From RGIG6904 sp024680835 (lineage in GTDB: Bacteria > Bacillota > Clostridia > Lachnospirales > Lachnospiraceae), in assembly GCA_024680835.1 (NCBI GenBank), contig JAILBP010000127.1:1-19745 (forward strand): a DNA stretch of 19,745 nucleotides, written 5' to 3'. The notes below the pieces were generated by a model. That model saw only the letters and a list, made by a program, of their open reading frames with translations. It ran no database searches and was not told where the DNA came from. The translations under genes were made by a program, and so were the position numbers. Shown here piece after piece: positions 1 through 6,293 of the stretch (positions within the stretch are counted from its first letter, which is position 1; each line of letters starts with the position of its first letter).

Positions 1-362
1 TAGACCTTTATCTCCGGAGATTCCATGTCAAATCCGACGTGAAAAAACGTATTTTTCTGTTTTTTTACACTGATATTCAGAACATCGAAATCAACCTTAA
101 CCTCATGAGGCTGGTCTGCATATTCTCTGCAAACAACACGGCACTTGCCGTCGGCAGACTTCTCAAATACCACATTTGCCGTATCCACATTTATGTTGAT
201 GTCAGTAAAATCTTCCTCCACATCATAGCTTTTGGTAACCATCTCCCTAGTGTTCATGTTTCTGAAATCATAGCCATTTGACACAAAAGCTATAACACAC
301 ATTATAACACCTACTAATATAAGCGCTGCTGCTGTTATGAGCAGAATATTACGAGTCTTCAT
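1..362 (-). CDS. DUF4097-like membrane-anchored protein (3' end outside window)
   Basis: The gene starts with ATG at 362 behind AAAGGAGG and stays open to the left edge, giving the first 120 residues. Residues 7-27 form one hydrophobic segment (an N-terminal anchor or uncleaved signal). The rest alternates short beta-prone stretches such as DININVDTANVVFEK, as in the DUF4097/DUF4098 beta-strand repeat family of adhesin-like proteins. It is the third gene of a padR-DUF1700-DUF4097 series, 32 nt after the DUF1700 stop, an arrangement common in Firmicutes. The molecular function of the family is not established; a role in envelope stress or membrane sensing is inference. The C-terminal part cannot be judged here. 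Confidence 0.8.
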   Translation of the reverse strand, partial: MKTRNILLITAAALILVGVIMCVIAFVSNGYDFRNMNTREMVTKSYDVEEDFTDININVDTANVVFEKSADGKCRVVCREYADQPHEVKVDFDVLNISVKKQKNTFFHVGFDMESPEIKV

Positions 363-394
363 TTTTTTGTTTCCTCCTTTTGGGTCTGCAATTT

Positions 395-1000
395 TCATGA
401 TCTGTCCTTGTCTTTCCTGACAAATAAAGATTTGATCCACAGGACCAGCTTCTCGGACAGCCACACTATTCCTTTTGAGATCAGGACGTTCAGATAGAAC
501 ATCAATATCGTAAGTCCGGCTAACAGGAACGCACCTCCCAGCAGGAATACGCCCGGCATTACATTTCCGGTACACATAAAATAGATCGAACACGGCACCG
601 CTATGACAGCTCCCAGAGCAAATGCTATGTTTATCGCATATACACTGATCAGGATGCACCAGATAGTAATATAAAGCGAGAACAGCACCGATGCAAAAGC
701 TATCAGCAGCGGGATCCACAACGGCGCTCCCACGATCAAAAGAACTATCTCCCACGCCCGGAGATTTCTCTCGGGTTTCACCCTTCCCGCAACAAGTTTT
801 GTGAGAGGAGTTTCTGTCATGATCTGCTCAGCTATCCTGTCCACGGAACCCACGGCCTCCACCGCTTCCTCCTCGGTCATCCCCTCCTCCATACGGTCGT
901 CGATCATCTCCTCGTAAAACGCCAGACGCTCGTCCACCTCACTGCGGGAGAGATAGGAAAGCTTACTCCTGAGTGTTCTTAAAAATGTCTCCTTATTCAT
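395..1000 (-). CDS. DUF1700 / HAAS-domain integral membrane protein
   Basis: 201 aa. Residues 1-65 form the acidic helical HAAS-type region (LRSKLSYLSRSEVDERLAFY followed by EEMIDDRMEEGMTEEEAVEAVG), which is diagnostic for DUF1700 proteins. From about residue 82 there are several long hydrophobic segments, probably four membrane helices, ending in a basic tail. The ATG overlaps the padR stop by 8 nt (ATGAATAA), so the two are probably translationally coupled. In this family the soluble domain is thought to work with the adjacent PadR regulator and the DUF4097 partner. That functional link is known mainly from gene neighbourhood and is inference here. Confidence 0.88.
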   Translation of the reverse strand: MNKETFLRTLRSKLSYLSRSEVDERLAFYEEMIDDRMEEGMTEEEAVEAVGSVDRIAEQIMTETPLTKLVAGRVKPERNLRAWEIVLLIVGAPLWIPLLIAFASVLFSLYITIWCILISVYAINIAFALGAVIAVPCSIYFMCTGNVMPGVFLLGGAFLLAGLTILMFYLNVLISKGIVWLSEKLVLWIKSLFVRKDKDRS

Positions 1001-1313
1001 TTTCGCCCTCCTCTCTGGTTATGTACCGGTAAATGGAAAGAATCTCCTTGAAATCTTCCCTGAATTCATCAATTCGGGACAGCCCCTTTTGTGTGATATG
1101 ATAGTATTTTCTGAGTCTTCCGTTGAGCTCTACGCTCTTCACGGTCAACATATCCGACATTTCAAGTTTTTTCAGTATAGTATACAACGTTGACTCCGAC
1201 AATTCCACGTATGGCTTCAGATCTTTGATGATCTTGTAACCGTAAGAATCCTCATTCTTGATCGCTGCTAACACGCACGCATCTAAGAGACCGCGTTTAA
1301 GCTGTATGTCCAT
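993..1313 (-). CDS. PadR-family transcriptional regulator
   Basis: 106 aa, the usual length of short PadR-s2 type repressors. It is a winged helix-turn-helix: LLDACVLAAIKNEDSYGYKI (9-28) with the family SYGYKI signature, a recognition-helix region LSESTLYTILKKLE (38-51), and a wing with RLRKYYHITQKG (66-77). It probably autoregulates the padR-DUF1700-DUF4097 operon. A perfect palindrome lies in the -35/-10 spacer of its predicted promoter (1359-1370). The chosen ATG (1311-1313) has AAAGGAGGT at good spacing. An identical Shine-Dalgarno with another ATG lies exactly 17 nt upstream but in another frame (see the mini-ORF). The ligand is unknown. Confidence 0.93.
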   Translation of the reverse strand: MDIQLKRGLLDACVLAAIKNEDSYGYKIIKDLKPYVELSESTLYTILKKLEMSDMLTVKSVELNGRLRKYYHITQKGLSRIDEFREDFKEILSIYRYITREEGENE

Positions 1314-1330
1314 GCTCTACCTCCTTTCAT
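1283..1330 (-). CDS. possible 15-codon upstream mini-ORF overlapping padR start
   Basis: ATG at 1330-1328 follows GAAAGGAGGTATATT and reads 15 codons (MKGGRAWTYSLNAVS) to TAG at 1283, overlapping the first 10 codons of padR in another frame. Its initiation region is the upstream copy of the 17-bp duplication at 1312-1345. Translation of it would compete with or couple to padR initiation. It could simply be a by-product of the duplication; no evidence of a functional peptide is visible. Confidence 0.35.
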   Translation of the reverse strand: MKGGRAWTYSLNAVS

Positions 1331-1345
1331 AATATACCTCCTTTC
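1312..1345 (-). repeat. tandem 17-bp duplication of a ribosome binding site and ATG
   Basis: Read on the minus strand, units 1345-1329 (GAAAGGAGGTATATTAT) and 1328-1312 (GAAAGGAGGTAGAGCAT) match at 14 of 17 positions, the first 11 being identical. Each unit ends in the AT of an ATG whose G is the next base. The downstream unit initiates padR, the upstream one the mini-ORF. Confidence 0.8.
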
Positions 1346-1347
1346 GT

Positions 1348-1417
1348 ATTATACCACTTATAGCGCTATACATCCGTTGATGGTATGTATCGTATCACGA
1401 GGTATATCATTTGTCAA
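1348..1417 (-). promoter_or_regulatory. padR operon promoter with palindromic operator
   Basis: A consensus -10 TATAAT lies at 1353-1348 (minus). The perfect palindrome TATAGCGCTATA (1359-1370) fills most of the 17-bp spacer before a poor -35 (CGGATG, 1376-1371), a classical repressor position. A second dyad, ATACAT-11-ATGTAT (1368-1373/1385-1390), resembles the ATGT/ACAT pattern of PadR sites. An alternative promoter, TTGACA (1417-1412), 17 bp, TACGAT (1394-1389), lies upstream. Autorepression by PadR is inference. Confidence 0.6.
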
Positions 1418-1464
1418 GGTATAAAATAATTTTTTTTTAATCTGTATTTGGCTCTTAGTCACAC

Positions 1465-1508
1465 AAAAAATCCTGCAGCCGGAAAACTCTCTGTTTTCTG
1501 TCTGCAGG
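1465..1508 (-). terminator. rho-independent terminator of the envelope cluster
   Basis: CCTGCAG...CTGCAGG (1472-1508) with an inner GAAAAC/GTTTTC stem and a 5-nt loop, followed on the minus strand by a T run (1470-1465). It lies 13 nt after the stop of the 72-aa gene and closes the long minus-strand cluster before the padR promoter. Confidence 0.85.
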
Positions 1509-1520
1509 ACATTTAACCTG

Positions 1521-1739
1521 TCAATATATCTTGCCTATCTCACCCGTTATCCCGTACTTTTGACGGAACTCCTCAAGGTCTGCGGCATTTCTCACAAACA
1601 TGTCTTCTTCAAAGGCCTTGGTGTGAATATCCTGAAATCCCGCCACTTGCTCACCGTTGCAGATACTGCATTTCAGAACAGGTCTTTTGTTTTCCCTATC
1701 ATAGGAAAGGGGTTGCGGTTTCTTTTTATGGAAAAACAT
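1521..1739 (-). CDS. conserved small protein of unknown function (72 aa)
   Basis: The start was set at ATG 1739 because GGAGG sits 6 nt upstream, inside the last codons of the amidase gene; the longer reading from 1787 lacks a ribosome site and has an unlikely Cys/Trp/Arg-rich N-terminus. The protein begins MFFHKKKPQPLSYDRENKRP, has a single CxxC pair (KCSICNGEQVAGF, about residues 23-35) and the phrase DIHTKAFEEDMFVRN. This resembles a short protein often seen in Lachnospiraceae under unreliable names; no activity can be assigned. One CxxC is too little for a zinc ribbon unless it dimerises. It is the last gene before the terminator and is co-transcribed with the amidase. Confidence 0.8.
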   Translation of the reverse strand: MFFHKKKPQPLSYDRENKRPVLKCSICNGEQVAGFQDIHTKAFEEDMFVRNAADLEEFRQKYGITGEIGKIY

Positions 1740-1755
1740 AGGCTGCCTCCGTGGG

Positions 1756-4134
1756 TCATGAACCCAACATCGGATACATATAATCATCCCTTAAGCTGAT
1801 GCCGTAGCCCTCAGCCGCGGCCCATCCGCCGCCATAGGGATTTTCCTGTATTCCGAGCCACTCCACATAGGGAGATGTTCCGCGTTTTACATATTCAAAG
1901 CGGGGATCCACACATTCGCCGTTCAGCTCTTCAACCGTGGAATATGCTTTCAGATGCTGAACCTGTGCTCGTATTCCCTTTCTGACGCTCTCAAATGTCT
2001 CTCCGGCTGCACCTCCGCCAACGGCACCAATACCTGCAAAATTGCACTGCTCCGGACTCACATCGCCTCCGAACTGAAGATATCCGGTCTCCTTACATAC
2101 CTGGGCGAATACCACCTCCGCCCTGATGCCCTCGGCCTCAGCCTCCTCATAAACGATCTCACAGAAATCATCGATAGTCGGAGCCCCGAAAAGATCGTAT
2201 GTTTCAGCCGGGTATGTACGTCCGCTGTTCTCATAGAAGCGTACCATCTGGTCGATGGATGTATTGGAATCACCTGCGATCATATAACCCATGGTGACTT
2301 CCTTGGTATTGCTGGCCTCTGACAGGGCAACGGTTCCATCGGAAAGATTGTAGAACGTCTTGATCCTGTAATACAGAGTCTCACCTGCGGAAGCAGATCC
2401 GGAGTCTGTATACGTCATGACTGTCGCGTCCTCCGATGCAGGCACTGTAGCCACCACCTTATAACCCTTATTCTCGGATACGGACCGTAAGATCCTGTAA
2501 CCGCTCGCTCCCTGTACCGTCTCCCATTTCAGTTTAACTCCCACAGCGCCGGAGGTCGATACCTTTGCATTTCTGAGCAATGGTGACTCTGCGCTGCTGA
2601 TGATCTGAGTCTCCGTATAATCTCCGGAACCGGTCACCGGCTGATCACCGGCTTCATTCTGCATTGCCCTCATGGTGTAATAATATGTGCCACCGGTCTC
2701 AACATTTCTGTCGATATAATACTGTTTGCCTTCGGGATCTGCCGTATATACAAGTTCCAGATCCCCCACATCCGATGTTGCGCGATATATCTCGTAACGT
2801 GAAGCACCGTCTACCGGATACCATGCCAGCTTGACGTTATTCTTGGATGTGTATCTGAGTGTTTTTATCTCAGGTGCTGAAAGACAGGTAGCGTCGTAAG
2901 CCGGAGATCTTGAACCGCTGTTGTCCTCGCCTCTCACATCAAAGCCCGCTGCTACCTTGTATCTGTATGATACACCGGGCTCTGCTCCCCTGTCCTTGTA
3001 GAAGGTCTTGTTGACATATTCATCATACAGCTCAAACTCGCCATCGTCCTGTGCACGATAGATATTGTACCACTGTGCACCCTCCACGGGAGCCCAGCTG
3101 ATCTTCATGAAGCCTTCCTCACCGTTCTGCTTGATACCGGTGATGGTGGTCTTACCGAGGGTGTATCCGTATCTGGCCTTTGAATACTGGCTGTATATTT
3201 TATAACCGTCTATCTTTTTGAAAGAACATACCTTGTAGTAATACTTTTTGCCGTGGGCAGTCACTATGTCTTCCATGTATGTGTCTTTGGTAGTGCCCAG
3301 CTTTTCATAGCCTGCGTTCTTGCTCTCGGAGCGGTATACCACATAGCCTGTGGCGCCCTCTATTGCATCCCAGCTCACCGTGATCGTATCCGATTCAAAA
3401 GAAGATACCGTGATGACCGGGATAGCAGCCTCATCCACCTGGGAATCCAGATACTCCACGATACCGTCGGAATCAGCTTTTGCCAATGCCTTCAATCCGC
3501 TGTCCGATCCCAATACAGCCGCATCATCAGCATTTGACACAAAAGCATGCTCCACTATGATGCCGCAGATACCGTATTTTTTGCTGTCCCTGATGACAGA
3601 GTAATAATCAGCCTTCGACCCGTCCTTATACTCTATGGAATCCGCGGTTCTGACCTTTGTGCCTCTGTCGTACATTCCGTATGCGGTCAGTTTGTCCTGG
3701 ATCGACTGTGCCAGTTCACCGCCCACCACAGACAGCTCACTCTTATAATTTGTGTTGGGATAGTAAACCTCGGATCCCATTGCGGTTGATGAAGCCGCTG
3801 AATTATTGTGGATCGAGATAAAGAAATCGGCATTCACGGAATCCGCATATACAACCCTGTCCGTAAGCCCCACAAAAGTATCGTCTGTTCTGGTCATGTA
3901 TACCGTGATATTGTCGTACTGCGTGAGGAAATCGCGGAGATACAACGCAATGGAAAGGTTTACGTCTTTTTCTACGATACCGTTTCCCGATGCGCCGTTG
4001 TCATGTCCGCCGTGTCCCGGGTCGAGTACTATAACGTAATCACCCTGATGTTCGTCCAGTGCCGCCTTCGCCTCCATGGGGACAGACATGACGAGCACCA
4101 CCATTGCCAGCATTAACGCAAAAAATCTTTTCAT
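1756..4134 (-). CDS. secreted bifunctional cell-wall hydrolase: N-acetylmuramoyl-L-alanine amidase, four FnIII-like modules, glucosaminidase
   Basis: 792 aa. ATG 4134 was chosen over GTG 4146 because the GTG lies inside the only Shine-Dalgarno (AAAGGTG), which is well spaced from the ATG. A signal peptide covers residues 1-24 (ends MEAKA). Amidase_3 domain, about 33-235: VIVLDPGHGGHDNGA with zinc ligands H41, E55 and H109 (SIHNN) and catalytic E195 (IIVEHAFVSN). Four fibronectin-III-like repeats follow, about 238-625, each with a W...VxGAxxYxIYR core (SWDAIEGATGYVVYRS, SWAPVEGAQWYNIYRA, AWYPVDGASRYEIYRA, KWETVQGASGYRILRS). The C-terminal domain (about 640-792) resembles the FlgJ/LytG-type glucosaminidase, with probable catalytic E682 in FAQVCKETGYLQFGG and the conserved NFAGIGAVGGG. 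It should cut both the amide and glycan bonds of peptidoglycan outside the cell, in division or daughter separation. It sits 33 nt after carbamate kinase. Confidence 0.92.
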   Translation of the reverse strand: MKRFFALMLAMVVLVMSVPMEAKAALDEHQGDYVIVLDPGHGGHDNGASGNGIVEKDVNLSIALYLRDFLTQYDNITVYMTRTDDTFVGLTDRVVYADSVNADFFISIHNNSAASSTAMGSEVYYPNTNYKSELSVVGGELAQSIQDKLTAYGMYDRGTKVRTADSIEYKDGSKADYYSVIRDSKKYGICGIIVEHAFVSNADDAAVLGSDSGLKALAKADSDGIVEYLDSQVDEAAIPVITVSSFESDTITVSWDAIEGATGYVVYRSESKNAGYEKLGTTKDTYMEDIVTAHGKKYYYKVCSFKKIDGYKIYSQYSKARYGYTLGKTTITGIKQNGEEGFMKISWAPVEGAQWYNIYRAQDDGEFELYDEYVNKTFYKDRGAEPGVSYRYKVAAGFDVRGEDNSGSRSPAYDATCLSAPEIKTLRYTSKNNVKLAWYPVDGASRYEIYRATSDVGDLELVYTADPEGKQYYIDRNVETGGTYYYTMRAMQNEAGDQPVTGSGDYTETQIISSAESPLLRNAKVSTSGAVGVKLKWETVQGASGYRILRSVSENKGYKVVATVPASEDATVMTYTDSGSASAGETLYYRIKTFYNLSDGTVALSEASNTKEVTMGYMIAGDSNTSIDQMVRFYENSGRTYPAETYDLFGAPTIDDFCEIVYEEAEAEGIRAEVVFAQVCKETGYLQFGGDVSPEQCNFAGIGAVGGGAAGETFESVRKGIRAQVQHLKAYSTVEELNGECVDPRFEYVKRGTSPYVEWLGIQENPYGGGWAAAEGYGISLRDDYMYPMLGS

Positions 4135-4167
4135 ACCAAAAAACACCTTTTACTGAATATAGCCTTA

Positions 4168-5070
4168 TTATTTTGTGATGACCGTTCCGGTCTCGCCGTT
4201 TCCTATGATAACACGGCGGATAGCCGAATCACGGATAAACTCATCGGCCGCAGCGAGCTTTGGCAGTATCGTACCCTTCTCAAAACCGCCCTCCGTCACG
4301 AGCTTCTTTAACTCTGCCGTCGATATCTTATCCAGCGCCTTTGCATGATCCGTGCCGAATCCGTCATAAACATAGTCGGTTCCGGTCAGTATCATAAGCT
4401 CCTCGGCATCAAGGCTGTCCGCCAGAACACCCGCAGACAGATCTTTTTCTATGACAGCTGAAGCACCCGTCAGCGCATGTCCCTGAGCCAGTACCGGAAT
4501 TCCGCCACCGCCGCAGGCGATGACCACCGCATCTGCCGCAAGAAGCGCCCTGATAGCATCTATCTCTATGATCTTCATTGGTTTCGGTGCAGCCACGATC
4601 CTCCTGTAACCGCCTTCCACCTCCGTGACATGATTGCCCTTTCGATCCTGTATAAGAGCATCCGTCTTGTCCAAGAGCCTCCCTATCTTCTTGCTCGGCT
4701 CATAAAATGCATCATCATAGGGATCAACCTCAACCTGAGTCAGCACCGTGACAACAGTCTTCACAATGCCTCTGTCCAGCAGCTCTTCTCTCACCGCATT
4801 CTGTATATCATATCCGATATATCCCTGGCTCATGGCAGAACACACCGACATGGGCGTGTCAGTGTATTCCGGATAAAGTCTTGAGAACTCATTCATGGCT
4901 GTATGTATCATACCGATCTGGGGACCGTTGGAATGTGTGACCACCACAGCCCTGTCTTTCTCTACCTGATCCGCTATATGTTTTGCCGCAAGTTTTACTG
5001 CCTGCTTTTGCTCCGGCAATGTTGTGCCGAGAGCGGCATGACCAAGCGCCAGTACTGTTATCTTTTTCAT
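4168..5070 (-). CDS. arcC: carbamate kinase, divergent stand-alone form
   Basis: 300 aa. The start was set at ATG 5070 (GGGAGG 5 nt upstream); the extension to 5130 would be encoded partly by the inserted MITE-like element. The amino-acid kinase fold is shown by ITVLALG (4-10), THSNGPQIGMI (45-55), SAMSQGYIGYD (78-88), APKPMKIIEIDAI (161-173), ACGGGGIPV (185-193) and VIEKDLSAGVLA (206-217). K128 and K209 fall where the catalytic lysines of enterococcal carbamate kinase lie (inference). It converts carbamoyl phosphate and ADP to carbamate and ATP, the last step of arginine deiminase or agmatine/allantoin fermentation. Oddities: the GGNA phosphate loop is GHAA (10-13), and there is no arcA, arcB or transporter nearby. 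Its nearest upstream promoter candidate lies inside the MITE. Confidence 0.9.
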   Translation of the reverse strand: MKKITVLALGHAALGTTLPEQKQAVKLAAKHIADQVEKDRAVVVTHSNGPQIGMIHTAMNEFSRLYPEYTDTPMSVCSAMSQGYIGYDIQNAVREELLDRGIVKTVVTVLTQVEVDPYDDAFYEPSKKIGRLLDKTDALIQDRKGNHVTEVEGGYRRIVAAPKPMKIIEIDAIRALLAADAVVIACGGGGIPVLAQGHALTGASAVIEKDLSAGVLADSLDAEELMILTGTDYVYDGFGTDHAKALDKISTAELKKLVTEGGFEKGTILPKLAAADEFIRDSAIRRVIIGNGETGTVITK

Positions 5071-5104
5071 GTTTTCCTCCCAAAGGGTCTGAAAATCGTA
5101 AACG

Positions 5105-5233
5105 ACCGAATTGTTACTATTCACAGCCACTTTACATACATTCTACAGGCTCGCCCTGACATCGGCAATCTGCAAAGCCAAGCTGGCATATGCCTGTCTG
5201 TATGATATTGGCTGTGAATAGTAACACCGAATT
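5105..5233. mobile_element. MITE-like element: 113 bp, 17-bp perfect TIRs, 8-bp target duplication
   Basis: Perfect terminal inverted repeats GTTACTATTCACAGCCA (5113-5129) and its complement (5209-5225) bound a 113-bp non-coding element. The direct repeat ACCGAATT abuts both ends (5105-5112 and 5226-5233), a classic 8-bp target site duplication. Inner arms pair further: CATACA 5135-5140 with 5199-5204, and ACAGGC 5145-5150 with 5192-5197, so the whole unit can form a long interrupted hairpin. It has no transposase and landed exactly at the stop codon of the transglutaminase gene, whose TGA (5233-5235) shares the last base of the duplication. An 8-bp duplication fits several IS families (IS6, IS66, IS256, ISL3); the parent element is not identified. 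A lone 15-bp copy of the end lies at 12574-12588. Confidence 0.85.
5140..5168 (-). promoter_or_regulatory. putative promoter inside the MITE, directed at carbamate kinase
   Basis: On the minus strand TTGCCG (5168-5163), a 17-bp spacer and TAGAAT (5145-5140) match sigma-A boxes at 4/6 and 5/6. Transcription would start near 5133 and give a roughly 63-nt leader before the arcC ATG. It is unproven; arcC may also be read through from secA. Confidence 0.4.
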
Positions 5234-6288
5234 CAATACACCGTCTTAAGAAACTTCTTTGAATACTTTATATATTTTTCGGAATACTCCGTCTTTTCCC
5301 AGCTGTGGGTCTGTTCCATCTTACCCGTATCCGTCATAAGATATTCCGTCAAAATATTATCACCTCTGTCCGGAACCGGATCGTCCCATGTGGCATCGAG
5401 ATACTTAAGGCCATTGCTCTTGACGTAATTCCAGGCGTGTTTTTCACCATCGTCGATAATAGTTCCGGCCACACCGATGGAATATATGCCACATTTTGCA
5501 AGCAACAGATTCATAGCACCGGTGTATCCCTGACACACCGCCTTCTCCTCAACAAGACAACCATATGCCGTATACGCCGTCTTGCCGGGTTTTTCTGCAA
5601 AAACGCAGTTTTTCACAACAAAATCATGAAGTGCAGAAATCTTCTCTGCATCAGTCATCCCTGACGTTATGACGTTTTTTACGATAAGATCAGCCTTTTT
5701 ATCAGTCTCTTTGATCATGGAACTTATGGTTGATCCGGAAAACTGATCCGACACATTATATCCGCAAAAAACCTTACCGGAAAGCGACTTGTACTTTGTA
5801 GCCTTTATAGAATAATTGTACTCCGGATGCTGCTTGAGCACCAAAAACATGGTGTCATAACAACCCTCGTCCCCGGTATAAAACCGCTTTGAAAAATCAC
5901 ACTCATACAACGCCTTAAGGCATGCCGTATACAGTTTTTTCTCGGAATTGAAAACAGACAGCTTCACGAAGTTTGCAGGATCCACCGGGATCTTGTAGGT
6001 ATATTTTCCCCCGCGTGAAATAGTGGTTATCACCACCTTTTCGTAATAAATCCTGCCGTTAGATATGGACGCATCATCCAATGCATTCAATATATCTTCC
6101 TTGCTCATGGAGAAATCCGTAGTCACAACAAGTTCGGAATTCCCTTTGACCGAAATCTGCTCTGCCAGCTCTTTTTGAACAGCGCTCCCGGAACTGCACA
6201 CTGTCTCGGCATGAACGATGGACACCGGGATCAGCACAAAGAAAACAGCCACACAACATAAAAGCAGAAATCTGCCCAGTCTTTTCAT
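5233..6288 (-). CDS. secreted transglutaminase-like (cysteine protease fold) protein
   Basis: 351 aa from ATG 6288 (GGAG 8 nt upstream, inside the end of secA). A signal peptide covers 1-27 (MKRLGRF, hydrophobic core, ends SIVHA). The transglutaminase-core domain lies near 205-305, with the catalytic triad visible as C252 (KAVCQGYTGAMNLLL), H284 (EKHAWNYVK) and D298 (YLDATWDDP). The N-terminal 200 residues carry no recognised domain. Such proteins in clostridia are extracellular and probably act as peptidases or cross-linkers; the substrate is unknown. The start lies 5 nt after the secA TGA, so translation is probably coupled and the protein is a likely Sec substrate. The stop codon abuts the MITE insertion. 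Confidence 0.9.
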   Translation of the reverse strand: MKRLGRFLLLCCVAVFFVLIPVSIVHAETVCSSGSAVQKELAEQISVKGNSELVVTTDFSMSKEDILNALDDASISNGRIYYEKVVITTISRGGKYTYKIPVDPANFVKLSVFNSEKKLYTACLKALYECDFSKRFYTGDEGCYDTMFLVLKQHPEYNYSIKATKYKSLSGKVFCGYNVSDQFSGSTISSMIKETDKKADLIVKNVITSGMTDAEKISALHDFVVKNCVFAEKPGKTAYTAYGCLVEEKAVCQGYTGAMNLLLAKCGIYSIGVAGTIIDDGEKHAWNYVKSNGLKYLDATWDDPVPDRGDNILTEYLMTDTGKMEQTHSWEKTEYSEKYIKYSKKFLKTVY

Positions 6289-6293
6289 AAATA

